This document shows, one piece after another, positions 23,701 to 35,598 of a stretch of DNA of 64,000 bases (the stretch's first letter is position 1; every line of letters starts with the position of its first letter). Made by a program: the position numbers and the translations under genes. This stretch comes from Symsagittifera roscoffensis (taxonomy: Eukaryota; Xenacoelomorpha; Acoela; Convolutidae). The notes beneath the pieces were generated by a model, which saw only the letters and a program-made list of their open reading frames with translations, ran no database searches and was not told the DNA's origin. Location: positions 28,268,848-28,332,847 of the forward strand of contig NC_087070.1 of assembly GCF_963678635.1 (NCBI RefSeq), in the 5' to 3' direction.

Positions 23701-24859
23701 TGTGGAGAAATGTATCGCAATTTGGACATCGGAAACATTTGAAAAAGTTGACGCAAACATATTGTCGTATCGTAGAAGTTTTACTGATTTCTCGTATTTA
23801 CCGATGTTTCTGCGAGCTAAATCACCCATAAAGTTTCCATATTCAAGGTCGATTTCCTAGATAGAGATGTTTTTCTCGACTACATCTTCAACTATTGGCA
23901 GATTATCTATTAAAATACCACGGAATTGTTTCGGATTGGAACTCAACTTTTCAAGAAAACCACCAACAATCCTGTAGATGGATGTTTCCAGATTAGTTGT
24001 TCCATGCAATTGAACTGCAAGTGCTCGAAATAAACACAAGTTGTCATTGTATGGTTGCTTCCTCGATTCCGGAATCAAACAGTTAACTTGATGATTTCTC
24101 AGAAGTGGTTCGGAAATCACTGAATCTGTATATCGCATGGGTGCGTTTTTGAGTTAAGTTAATACAACAGTCAACTTTCGTTCACCTTTCGTTCACCTTT
24201 CGTTCACCTTTCGTTCACCCTTTCGTAATTTGTCTCTCTAGTGTACAGACTTCAATGATATCTTGCTTAGTGACCTTGTTCTGTGTAGCCGTCAAGTCGC
24301 TTCAGTATAAAGCAGCAAAGATTTACGAAAAATTGTTATTATCATGAGCGATTTTTGCAGCACAGTCAAGTTTTCAAATACTTGATCCAGTTACTCAATA
24401 AATAGATTGGGATCTAGTTTGGAGCGATAAAAATTGAAAACCTTCTGGCGTCCATTTACCATCTCAGTATCCGTTAAGAAGTGCTGACAGGCATTCAACT
24501 CATCTCGTAGCTGATCACTCACCTCCTCGTTTTCCAAGATTTATTTTTTTTAAATAATTATCAGAATCAATAGTTTTCCTCGCTTTCAACCCATGATCTT
24601 TCTTGCAATGTTATTGAAGTGAATAAATATTTGGGAATCCTTTTGTACACATTACACGTTTTATTGACTTCGGGGTTGACTTTACGTTCTTCTTGCTCGT
24701 ATGAAAATTCAATTCTTGCTGGTTTTAAGTACAAAAAATTTATTCCGGACAAGAAATAACTCCTCGCACACTATTCTTGCGATGTCGGGCTGCATTTTAA
24801 CGATCATAAATCTTACTGTTGTCCTCGCATTTCATTTTTTTTCCAATGAGTGAAGCCAT
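20746..24859 (-). pseudogene. Polinton protein-primed family B DNA polymerase (broken)
   Basis: Replicative polymerase of the element, with a 3'-5' exonuclease domain and a polymerase domain. Reading 24859 to 20746: a conserved start 'MASLIGKKMKCED'; the segment ending 24567; 'DQLRDELNACQHFL' (about 24480-24525); 'PYNDNLCLFRALAVQLHG' (24138-23857); exonuclease motif I FDFESI (about 23524-23544), intact; the exonuclease II area 'GFNSGQ' followed by a stop (about 23085); 'LANICLHKSTDYKFHPF' (22526-22341); the motif A area 'GTSKLYP' with the catalytic Asp replaced by Gly and a stop right after (about 22284-22305); 'CFSVDGYCNHCKTVFE' (22161-21937); motif B 'MKMLGNSFYGY' (about 21318-21357); motif C DTDS (21036-21050), intact; and the Cys-rich tail 'KREPGLF...CTEMLCLC' (to 20746). 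Many stops and frameshifts. Expected intact length is roughly 1,300 residues. The family assignment is firm; the gene is dead. Confidence 0.9.
24176..24224. repeat. Four 12-bp repeats inside the polymerase relic
   Basis: 'tttcgttcacct' repeated four times with one variant at the end. It lies between two recognisable N-terminal polymerase blocks, and is probably a slippage expansion after loss of function. Confidence 0.9.
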
Positions 24860-26523
24860 CTGAAAAAAGTGTGAGGTTTATCATGTAACAAAACTAAATA
24901 AAAGTATTTGGTACCTGCAAATTTGAGAGATTTAAAATGTCCCAAAAAAACTAATTGTTTACTTATACTTACCTTGGATTATTCAGAATAATTGGAAATC
25001 TTTTTAACTAACTATACAAAATATAGAGCGATTGCTATTAACGTAAAACAAAATCGAAATTAATTAGGTTTCATTTGCTGTTGCTTATTAATATTAATTA
25101 TACTCTGAATTTTCACTCTAGATGTATTGTTTCATTAACAGATGTACTGTTTGTTGTCTGATGGTCAAAATCAACCAATCAGAAACCAGTATTTTCCAAA
25201 TGTGAACTATTTATTCTTTTTTAAAAACTTTAAGCATTATTTGAAAAATGTCTATGAAAAATAATTTGAATTTCTTCAAATTCCAATTGATTTTCCTATT
25301 GATGAAATAGATGTTGACACTTACATTTTTCATGTTTTTTGAACATTTTTATTGTGCAAATTAGAGTTATCCGACTAAATAAATGTCTTTTTCTCAATCA
25401 AAGAGCTTATTTTTGAACCATGAATTGAGTATCAAAGCTTTTAACGAACGAACGGATGTTTTACACCTGACCAGGAAAAAAAATTGTTTATTACCGAAAA
25501 TTTGAAAGTGATCGAAAATTATTTGATAATATATCATAAACTCTCTTTATACCCACCCGATTTCTAATTTTGACAAAACTCACCAGCAAAGTTCTTTCTT
25601 CCTCTATTTTGTCAGAGGTTTTTGAAGTTCAGAATCCTGAGACATCAGGTTTGGCATCAGTTTTTCAGAGATTCGTTTTGAAAAAATCATCACTTTTGAA
25701 GTATCCTCTCAAATTTAGATCAAAATCATTGAACTTGACTATCAAGTCAACAGTCAACAATTTTTCTCCTTGTGTTATAAAAAAATTCAGTTGAATTGAT
25801 GAGAAAATTTGCAGAGAGGCTACATATAATAATTTTTTTTCGTGTGTTTTCATATCGGTGATATTTCCTATTTTTACAGCAAACAACTTGTTGTCTTGTA
25901 ATTTTGCAATTTTTTTTTATTTATTTTGGAAGTTTTAAACTTTAAACAGTAATTTTTCTCTAATTGGATACGACAACCAGATTACAATTGAACATTTGTT
26001 TGTGATTGGAAACGACAATGTCTGAAAATGTCCTGAGTTGGAGCTATTCCTTTGATTGGATCCTACTTTTTAAAAAAAGTTCCACAAAAATGAGCTTAAA
26101 TCTGATTGGACACGATAACAGTCCAAATAAAGAATATCAATCTTGATTGGTTAATTCCACACATTTGAGTTGAAGGTATCCCTGATTCTTAACTCAAAGT
26201 CATTTTATTTTCAATTTAAATACCGTCAACTACCTCCTATCTCAGCTCTAAGCATTTTAGTTTCAACTTAACTACCATCAAATACCTCCTCTCTCAGCTC
26301 TAGCCTATTATGATTATTTATATTCTGAATTTTTCGTCAATTTAGTGCTCAAAAAGATCTTCTCAGCGCAAAACAGCAACCTTATGTAATCGGTAGAATT
26401 TTTGCCTAATTTTGTGCAAATTCAAGTGCGACAAACTGTTTCTGGATAGTTTTTGGAGCAAATGGACATGCCAATCCAAATCTGGCACATGATGGACGTG
26501 ATGCGAAGGTATTTCGACAAACT
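24407..26523. repeat. 2.1-kb tandem duplication, unit 1 (divergent intergenic region)
   Basis: Unit 1 of a direct tandem duplication with 26524-28580. It begins within the polymerase's N-terminal codons and ends within the first codons of the + strand gene ('MDMPIQVW' near 26463). The unit thus includes both start regions and the whole space between them. Unit 1 supplies the start of the polymerase relic; its right end is a truncated start of the + strand gene. Repeated 'cttaaatctgattgga' / 'tgattggaaacgacaatg' CCAAT-like words and 'taccatcaaatacctcctctctcagctc' words occur in the space and might be promoter elements; this last point is inference. Confidence 0.92.
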
Positions 26524-26980
26524 TTGGGATCTATATTTGAGCGTTAAAAACTGAAAACCTTGTGGCGTCCATTTACCATCTCAGTATCCGTTAAGAAGTG
26601 CTGACAGGCATTCAACTCATCTCGTAGCTGATCACTCCCCTCCTCGTTTTCCAAGATTTTTTTTAAAATTAGCATCAAAATCAATAGTTTTCCTCGCTTT
26701 CAACCCGATATCTTTCTTGCGATGTTATTGAACTGAATAATTGCTTGGGAATTCTTTCTCACACAATACACGTTTTTTTGACTTCGGGGTTGTCTTTATG
26801 TGCTTCTTGCTCATATCAAAGATCAATTCTTGCTGGTTTTAAGTACAAAAAGTTTATTCCGGACAAGAAATAACTCCCCGCACACTACTCTTGCGATGTC
26901 GGGCTGCATTTTAGGGAACATAAATTTTACTACAGTCCTCGCATTTCATTTTTTTCTTTCCCTATGAGTGAAGCCATTTG
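26524..26980 (-). pseudogene. Polymerase N-terminus, truncated duplicate
   Basis: Second copy of the polymerase's first about 150 codons, created by the tandem duplication. It has the conserved start region ('atggcttcactcat') and the 'LRDELNACQHFLTDTEM' block. It ends at the duplication junction and has internal stops. Confidence 0.8.
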
Positions 26981-28580
26981 AAAAAAAGTGTGAGATATAG
27001 CATGTAACAAAACTAAATAAAAGTATTTGATACCTGCAAATTATTCAGAATAATTGAAAACACTTTCAATTAGTAATACAATTTATAGAGCGATTGCTTT
27101 CAACGTAAAACAAAATCAAAATTACTCAAATTTCATTTGCTGTTGCTTATTATGATTATTTATACTCTTAATTGTTACTCAAAATGTATTGTTTCAATAA
27201 CACTGTGATTCAAGATCAACCAATCAGAAACCAGTATTTTCTTAATGTGAACTAGTTATTCTTTTTTAAAAACTTTAAGCTTTTTTTGAAAAACGTTTAT
27301 GAAAAAACATTTGAATTTCCTCAAATTCCAATTGATTTTCCTCTTGATGAAATAGATGTTGACACTTACATTTTTCATAATTTTTGGAAATTTTTATTGT
27401 GCAAAAAAGAGTTATTCGACTAAATAAAGATCTCTTTAAATTAATTTTTCCAATCAATGAGCTCGTTTTTGAACCAAGTATTGAGTATCAAAACTTTGAA
27501 CGTACGGCTGTCTTACACCTGATCAGGAAAAAATTTTTGTTTGTATTTATCGAAAATTTGAAAGTGATCAAAAAGTTGTTTGATAATATATCATAAACTC
27601 TCTTTACCCCCACCCGATTACCAATTTTGACAAAACTCACCAGCAAAGTTCATTCTTCCTCCATTTTGTCAGAGGTTTTCAAAAGTCAAAATCCTTAGAG
27701 ATCAGGTTTGGAATCAGTTTTTCACAGATTCGCTTTAAAAAATTCATCATTTTTGAGGTATCCTCTCAAATTTAAATCAAAATCATTGAACTTGACTACC
27801 AACTCAAAATTCAAAAATTTTTCTCGTTGAGTATAAAAAAATTCAATTGATTTGATGAGAAAATTTGCAGAGAGGCTACTTGTTCTTTTTTTGTGTGTGT
27901 TCTTCTGTCTGTGACATTTCCTCTTTTTACAGCAAACAACTTGTAATTTTGCAATTTTTTTTGTGTATCTTTTTAATTATTTTGGAAGATTCAAACCTTA
28001 AAAAGTTATTTTTTCTCTTAATGGATACGACAACCAGAATAGAATTGAACATTTGTTGTGATTGGAAACGACAATGTCTGAAAATTTCCTGAATTGGAGC
28101 TTTTCCTTTGATTGGATCCTTCTTTAAAATAAAATTCCCACAAAAAGAAGCTTAAATCTGATTGGACACGATAACAGTCCAAACAAAGAACATCAATCTT
28201 GATTGGTTAATTCCACACATTTGAGTTGAAGGTATTCCTGACTCTTATCTCAGTGTCATTTTATTTTCAATATAAATACCTTCAACTACCTCCTATCTCA
28301 GCTCTAAGCATTTTAGTTTCAATTTAACTACCATCAAATACCTCCTCTCTCAGCTGTAGCTTATTATGATTTTTTATACTCTGAAGTTTTACTCAATTTA
28401 TTGCTCAAAAAGATCTTCTCAGCGCAAAACAGCAACCTTATATACTCGTTAGAACTTTCTCATAATTTAGTGCAAACTCAAGTGCGAGAAACTGTTTCTC
28501 GAATGTTTTTGGAGCAAATGGACAGGCCAATCCAAGTCTGGCACAAGGTGGACGTGATGCGAAGGGACTTCAACGAACAT
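26524..28580. repeat. 2.1-kb tandem duplication, unit 2
   Basis: Near-identical landmarks to unit 1 at an offset of about 2117 bp at the left edge: 'catctcagtatccgttaagaagtgctgacaggcattcaactcatctcg', 'ctggttttaagtacaaaaa', 'gatcttctcagcgcaaaacagcaacctta'. A truncated second copy of the polymerase N-terminus lies on its - strand (about 26524-26980). Its right end carries the start of the + strand gene that continues past the unit. Divergence is scattered substitutions and small indels, so the duplication is old. Confidence 0.92.
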
Positions 28581-28870
28581 CATATGACGTAAGTACCTAT
28601 CACAGAGAACCAACTGGGAACAATGCAACTGGAGGAAGTGTCTGAGCATGTGGGAACGAACTACCCGAGATTCCTGACTCTAGATATGTGGCTCAACCAG
28701 TCAACGACTTTCCTTGAGAGGAGGAGATGGGATCAGCCGAAAAGCTCATCGCAATGGACCAAAAAGAGGGCTTCTCTGAAATAATGCCTCAAAACACCCC
28801 ACCGCAACAACCACCAGCGATGGAAATTCGACGGGTTATGCGTTCTATAAGGAACCTCCAGAACTCTCGA
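28518..28870 (+). pseudogene. Short + strand Polinton gene of unknown function
   Basis: ATG at 28518 opens 'MDRPIQVWHKVDVMRRDFNE' and stops after 24 codons; the start is conserved in the upstream duplicate. Coding-like sequence continues in other frames: 'YPRFLTLDMWLNQSTTFLE', then a Pro/Gln-rich end 'QNTPPQQPPAMEIRRVMRS', with a stop at about 28870. It lies divergently from the polymerase. Composition differs from the surroundings (more C and G). I do not recognise a domain; the frames suggest a small gene with one or two frameshifts. Confidence 0.4.
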
Positions 28871-29989
28871 TAGCTCTTTGATTATAAACTTTTGTGAATA
28901 GTTCTCTCAACCTTTTTAAATTTCAACCTTTTTAAATTTTTTTATTTTTTTTCAATTTCCTTTTGACTAGGGAATAAATGAATAATTCAGGGTAAGACAT
29001 ATCAATTTATTGGAAACCATTAGAAAAAAAATAACTAACCGATTCATTTGCTCACATTTTAAGATATTTTTTTGTACACATGTTGAAGAAAACACTAGAA
29101 TTTTGCACAAAATTACAACTACGTCATCATTTTTTTGCGTCTTGTCAAAAAATTGGAACACTTTTTGCATCTTGTCGAAAAAATCGGAACTCTGTTTATT
29201 ATTTTTAGAAAAAAATGAAGGACCTTTAAAATCTTGTTAAAAAGTTTAAAGATTTTTACTTTTTGTCAAAAAAATTGAAATATTTCTCACATTTTGTTGA
29301 GACATATTTAGCAATTCGACAACAAAACAATCAATTTTTGCAAATTTTTTAAAAAAAAACTGAACTTCTTGTAAATTATTTTGAAAAATTGAAACATTAT
29401 TTGCAGATTCTTGAAAATCAGAAGAAAACATTACGTTTTGTATATAAATTTATTTTTGTTGTGAAAATATTTCTGCATGTTCATTAAATAACTGCGCCAA
29501 TTTTTCTTTTTCTCTGATGCCAAACCAAGAATTGGCGCCCTGCAAATCTATCTTGGTTTTCAGTAGTTTTGCAAAAATTTGGGAGATAAAAGATAGATTA
29601 TTGAAAGTTTTATAATTTCTCATTGAAAAGCTGACATGATCACTATTTACAAATCCATAAACATCAATTGAACAGTGGATTTTTTTAAACAAATTTTAAA
29701 AATCAGATCCAAATTTTGAGTTTTGTACTTCAGGATCTCTTTCCAAAAATGCTGAACCAATAGTTTGTGTGGAAGCGAAATTCTGGTTAGAACATAAATT
29801 AAGACCTTTAGTTTTTTTGTGCAACAGGCTTTTCTTTGCAATAATTGGCATTTTTTCTGCTGCTTTCCATTGCAAGTTGTGATGAACAGCGCGTTTAAAT
29901 TGGTTACAACTTCACCAGTTGATGAAGTGGCTCCAAATTTGGAATAAAAGAGTGTAAAGACAACCAACAATTTGATAAGTGAAATGAAT
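28871..29989. other. AT-rich Polinton interior, no identifiable gene
   Basis: Mostly low-complexity A/T with 'cttgtcaaaaaa' words repeated at irregular spacing (about 29140-29280). A 178-codon frame on the - strand (29647-30183), the second longest in the window, starts here and runs into the triplicated region. It has no recognisable domain. Confidence 0.4.
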
Positions 29990-31631
29990 TTTACCCAAAC
30001 ATTGTGAATTCGATCGAAAGTTGAAACAATCAGAAGTAAGTGGAACTTACAATTTTCCAATAAACAGTGGGAATTGTGGGTAGAGACACAATAATCTTGG
30101 TTCACTATAAATTTTTTGTAAAATTCACTAGAAACGGAAAAAAATGAACCCTGCATCCAATTATTCAAGAGCCCTGCTTCCAACTATTCAAGAAAAATGA
30201 GTTGGTGTAACTCGAAAAAAGACAGCAAGTCTATCTCGGTGAAAAAAAAGGAGAAGCAATCTCGCCAATTTAAAATACTGTTTTTCAGGAATCTGAAAAC
30301 CTCAGATTCATTTAAGTTTTGGAACTCACTTCTGAAAAAGACAACTATGGATCAGGAGCATGTCAACTGCAACAAAATGTATGACAGAGTAACTTACAAA
30401 AAAGGCAAATTAGTGTCATGATTAAGAAGTACAATGTTAACAAGCCTCCCTACTTTCAGATTCGACTCTTTTCTGCAAACGTCAACTATACTTAGCGAAA
30501 TCAAGGAACTGTCCCAAAGTTTGAATTACTTCACGTTTTTTAAGAATTGTAATCTACATTAATTTGTGTTATTTTTGTTTTTTGTCTTGTAATTTAAATA
30601 TTTATCCCTAAAAAATCAATTTTAGTTTAGTATTCAAGTAGAACAGTATGAATTGGAATATTGAATTTTCAAGAAAATTAATCTTGAAACCTCACAATAA
30701 ATTGAGAATTTTTCCGAGAATTGTATTAGAAAAGTCCCAAAAAATTTCACTAACTGTCACAGAGACACAAAATTCATTAAAATTGCAGAATTTGAACGTA
30801 GCCTCACAAATATCCCATTTTGAGTGGACTCTGCATAAAGGTAGAAGGAAAATTTTCATAGAATATTGATCCGATACCAAAAAATAAACAGATTCTATTG
30901 AATATCGTAAAAATGGAAATCAATGATAAAACTATTAATCTTTACAACTACAAAGCGAAGAACATGATAAATTGCTCGATATAACTTCCTCATTATTAGA
31001 TTAAATGGAGACAATCAAAAGAACTCGTATCAATTTTGACGAATGCACTGTAGAAATTGAACGTACAGAAAATGAAAGAAACTCTTCGATTTTTGAGATA
31101 AAAAAGCAAGATTTGTCAATTTCAAAAAAATACATATATTTCTTTGTACCTGTATTCCTTTGAATCTGGACAAAACTTTGAATAAAATGGACCAAAAATT
31201 TCCTTTCGGAGGTTTAATCGGATACGGAAATTTTTGTATGGATTATTTTTTGCAAACTCCAAAATCTTTAGGCTACATGCAATTCTACTCGACTCTGCTG
31301 GATCTGTTGTGACATCTATTCCAAAAGAAAGAATTAGAGTTTGATTTGTTGCACTTCTTCTTCCCATTTCATGTTTTCTTGGTCACGTGATTGGATTACT
31401 TTTTTGTTTATAAGTTAAAATATTTGCTTCATCAGTATGTGCATTGTTCGATTGTTGGTCTTTTTAAACAAAAAAAACTCCAGAGAAAATAAAATTTAAA
31501 ACTTAATGAGTCTGGTTGTTTTGAATGTTGAATGTATTGAAAAACAATATAGTAAGCGAATCAAGAGCTCAAAAGAATGGAGCTTAAAAGTTAAAACAAA
31601 CTATAAGACTTTCTTTTCTTCCTCTCAAAAC
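29990..31631. repeat. Tandem triplication, unit T1 (about 1.64 kb)
   Basis: Begins at 'ttacccaaacattgtgaattcg'. Landmarks common to all three units: 'aacggaaaaaaatgaaccctgcatcc', 'gacaactatggatcaggagcatgtcaactgcaacaaa', 'ttgcagaatttgaacgt', 'cgataccaaaaaa', 'ctccaaaatctttag' and 'gcttaaaagttaaaacaaactataag'. Frames of 60-80 codons recur in each unit, for example one opening 'MNWNIEFSRKLILK' (30648-30869). Confidence 0.93.
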
Positions 31632-32711
31632 TTTTTACCCAAACATTGTAAATTCGATCGAAAGATGAAACAATCAGAAGTAAGTGGAACTTACAATTTT
31701 CCAACAAACAGTAGGAATTGTGGGTAGAGACACAATAATCTTGGGTCACTATAAATTTTTCGTAAAATTCACCAGAAACGGAAAAAAATGAACCCTGCAT
31801 CCTGCTTCCAACTATTCAAGAAAAAAGCGTTGGTGTAACTCGAAAAAAGACAGCAAGTCTGTCTCGGTGAAAAAAAAGGAGAAGCAATCTCGACAATTTG
31901 AAAAACTGTTTTTCAGGAATCTGAAAACTTCAGACTCGTTCCTGTTTTGGAACTCAGTTCTGAAAAAGACAACTATGGATCAGGAGCATGTCAACTGCAA
32001 CAAAGTGTATGACAGAGCAACTTACAATAGTTAACAAACCTGCCTACTTTCAGATTCGACTCTTTTCTGCAAATGTCAACTATACTTAGCGAATTCATAG
32101 AACTGTTCCAAAGTTTGAATTACTTCACGTTTTTTAAGAATTGTAATGTACATTAATTTGTGTTATTTTTGTTTTTTGTCTTGCAATTTAAATATTTATC
32201 CCTAAAGAATCAATTTTAGTTTAGTATTCGAGTAGTAAAGTATGAATTGGAATATTGAATTTTCAAGAAAATTAATCTTGAAACTTCACAATAAATTGAG
32301 AACTTTTCAGAAAATTCTACTAGAAAAGTCCCAAAAAATTTCACTAACTGTCACAGAGACACAAAACTCACCAAACTTGCAGAATTTGAACGTCTCACAA
32401 ATATCCCATTTTGAATGGACTCTGCATAAAGGTAGAGGGAAAATTTTCATAGAATACTGATCCGATACCAAAAAAAATAGATTCTATTGAATATCGTAAA
32501 AATGGAAATCAATGATAAAACAATTATTGTTTACAACTACAAAGCAAAAAACATGATAAATTGCTCGATATAACTTCTTCATTATTAGGTTAAATGGAGA
32601 CAATCAAAAGAACTTGTATCAATTTTGACGAATGCACTGTAGAAAATGAACGTACAGAAAATGATAGGAACTCTTAGATTTTTGAGATAAAAAAAGAAAG
32701 ATTTGTCACTT

Positions 32712-32776
<65 letters not shown>

Positions 32777-33046
32777 CTTTGTAGCTGTTTTTTTTTTGAA
32801 ACCGGATAAAAATTTGAAAGAAAAGGACCAAAAATTTTCTTTGGGAGGTTTAATCGGATACGGAAATTTTTGTATGGATTATTTTTTTGCAAACTCCAAA
32901 ATCTTTAGGCTAAATGCAATTCTACTTGACTCTGCTGGATGTTGAATGTATTGAAAACAATATAGTAAAAGAATCAAGAGCTTTAAAGAATGGAGCTTAA
33001 AAGTTAAAACAAACTATAAGATTTTCTTCTCTTCCTCTCAAAATTT
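31632..33046. repeat. Tandem triplication, unit T2 (shortened)
   Basis: Same landmarks as T1. It lacks about 235 bp present in T1 and T3 between 'gactctgctggat' and 'gttgaatgtattg' (junction near 32941) and carries a large (AT)n expansion. The 'MNWNIEFSRKLILK' frame recurs at 32242-32460. Confidence 0.92.
32715..32774. repeat. (AT)30 microsatellite
   Basis: Sixty bases of pure AT repeat. T1 and T3 have only short A/T-rich sequence at the equivalent place, so the expansion arose after the triplication. Confidence 0.98.
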
Positions 33047-34687
33047 TTTAACATTACATTGTAAATTCGATCGAAAGATGAAACAATCAAAAGTAAGTGG
33101 AACTTACAATTTTCCAACAAACAGTAGAAATTGTAGGTAGAGACACAATAATCTTGGGCCATTATAAGTTTTTTGTAAAATTCACAAGAAACGGAAAAAA
33201 ATGAACCCTGCATCCAATTATTCAAGAGCCCTGCTTCCAACTATTCAAGAAAATTGAGTTGGTGTAACTCGAAAAAAGACAAGAGTCTATCTCGGTGAAA
33301 ATGAAGGAGAAGCAATCTCGGCAATTTGAAATACTGTTTTTCAGGAATCTGAAAACCTAAGATTCGTTCCTGTTTTGGAACTCATTTCTGAAAAAGACAA
33401 CTATGGATCAGGAGCATGTCAACTGCAACAAAGTGAATGACAGAGCAACTTACAAAAGAAGGCAAGTTTGTGTCACGAATAAGAAGTACAATGTTAACAA
33501 ACTTCCCTACTTTCAGATTCGACTCTCTTCTGCAAATGTCATCTATACTTAGCGAGTTCAAAGAACTGTCCCAAAGTTTGAATTTTTTCACGTTTTTTAA
33601 GAATTGTAATCTACATTAGTTTTTGTTATTTTTGTTTTTTGTCTTGTAATTTAAATATTTATCCTTTAAAAATCAATTTTAGTTTAGTATTCAAGTAGAA
33701 CAGTATGAGTTGGAACATCGAGTTTTCAAGAAAATTAATCTTGAAAGTTCACAATAAATTGAGAATTTTTCAAAATATTATACCAGAAAAGTCCTAAAAA
33801 ATTTCGCTAACCGTCACAGAGACACAAAATTCACCAAACTTGCAGAATTTGAACGTAGCCTCACAAATATCCCATTTTGAGTGGACTCTGCATAAAGGTA
33901 GAAGGAAAATTTTCATAGAATACTGATCCGATACCAAAAAAAATAGATTCTATTGAATATCGTAAAAATGGAAATCAATGATAAAACAATTATTGTTTAC
34001 AACTACAAAGCAAAAAACATGATAAATTGCTCGATATAACTTCCTCATTATTAGATTAAATGGAGACAATCAAAAGAACTTGTATCAATTTTGAAGAATG
34101 CACTGTAGAAAATGAACGTACAGAAAATGAAAGAAACTCTTAGACTTTTGAGATATTTATGTTATTTACAAAAAAAAAATATATATCTTTGTAGCTGTTT
34201 TCTTTCGAATCCAGACATAATTTTGAAAGAAAAGGACGAAAAATTTTCTTTCGGAGGTTTAATCGGATCCGGAAGTTTTTCTATGGATTATTTTTTTGCA
34301 AACTCCAAAATCTTTAGTCTACATGCAATTCTACTTGATTTTGCTGGATCTGTTGTTACATCTACTCCAAAAGAAAGAGCTGGAGTTTGTTTTGTTGCAC
34401 TTATTCTTCCCATTTCATGTCTTTTTGGTCACGTGACTGGAATACTCTTTTGTTTATAAGTTAAATTATTTGCTTCATCAGTATGTGCATTGTTGGATTG
34501 TTGGTCTTTTTTAACCAAAAAATACTCCAGAGAAAAAGGAATTGAAAACATAATGAGTCTGGTTGTTTTGGAGGTTCAATGAATTGAAAATATATATATA
34601 TTAAAAGAATCAAGAGCTTAAAAGAATGGAGCTTAAAAGTTAAAACAAACTATAAGATTTTCTTTTCTTCCTCTCAAAATTTTTTAA
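33047..34687. repeat. Tandem triplication, unit T3
   Basis: Third unit, ending 'actataagattttcttttcttcctctcaaaatttttta'. It contains the longest + strand frame of the set (34112-34459), which reads 'KFSFGGLIGSGSFSMDYFF' and ends in a hydrophobic stretch. Parts of this peptide recur in T1 and T2. I do not recognise the protein. Confidence 0.92.
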
Positions 34688-35382
34688 GCAACATCTCAAT
34701 CTATTTGGTGTACCAAAATCCTCCATGTAATCAGTTGGATCAGCGGTTACAAAAACCATACTAAATTTTTGATTTTTTTTTTCAAAATCTGGCGGCCTCT
34801 TAATCAGAATTTTTGCAAAAGGTTATGAAAAACGTAAAATTTTATCAGAAATTTTGAAAACAAAGGTTACAAATTTGGATGGCTACGCATGCCCAAAAAC
34901 TTGATTTTCAAATATGGAGAAAATGATTGGAGGTGTAGCAACTGCCCATTTCGTCATGCAAAATTCTTCACTGTGTAGAAAGAAAAGTATTTGCGTGCGG
35001 AATATGGACTCGATGTTTTTTTAACAAAATGTAATTGGTAATCATCATAATGAAATACCTTTTTTAAACTTTAATGAAATATCGTTGTCAAATTTTCTTT
35101 CTAGATTAAGATGGTCGATCAAATTTGTGACAAGCCTGTAAATTCAGGAATGTTCGTTTTTGATGAAAAAAATTATAAACAAATGGAAGTTGTTAGGACA
35201 TATTGTAATAAGACTTCTTTAGTTTTTTTCTGAGCCAGTTTTTAGTTATGGTTTTGATGCTAGTATGTGCAATTGTTCGAATATTCCTATCCACAACATG
35301 TGGAGAAACGACAGATTGGGTAGCTATCTTTTCAGGTACAGTCCGTTTTATTTTTCTTTTTCCAAAAATATGAAAAAAAATT
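34688..35382. other. Polinton stretch without identifiable gene
   Basis: AT-rich. Weak coding-like words on the + strand ('gctacgcatgccc', 'gtgtagcaactgcccatttcgtcatgcaa', about 34882-34965) suggest another decayed gene, possibly the missing protease, but no catalytic motif can be shown. Confidence 0.25.
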
Positions 35383-35579
35383 AAAATCTACCAAAATCAA
35401 AATTTCATTTACCTAATTGGTCCATGTAGATCTGGAAAATCTTTTCAACCAGCACTTGACAAAATTGTCTACTTTTAGCAACAATATCAACCCCTTTATA
35501 CTCTAATGCAAGGAAAAAACTTTAAATTTATCCAAAGAGTAAGTTTTGACTTGACTGAAAAACTTCCTAATAACGGAAC
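35383..35579 (+). pseudogene. Polinton packaging ATPase fragment (FtsK/HerA type)
   Basis: A short block reads 'FIYLIGPCRSGKSFQPALDK', a Walker A P-loop (GPCRSGKS, 35419-35442) preceded by a hydrophobic strand, as in Polinton genome-packaging ATPases. After a stop the next block, 'QQYQPLYTLMQGKNFKFI', continues in the same frame and fits the segment that follows the P-loop in these proteins. The remainder (Walker B onward) is missing: the sequence runs straight into the inverted integrase fragment. Assigned from the P-loop, following block and genomic setting. Confidence 0.65.
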
Positions 35580-35598
35580 TAAGTAATTGCTCATTTTT

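Noticed and set aside
29647..30183. 178-codon - strand ORF in the Polinton
   Set aside because: No domain or homology. Its 5' part is repeat DNA of the triplication where sister units break the frame, and it opposes the direction of neighbouring gene relics.
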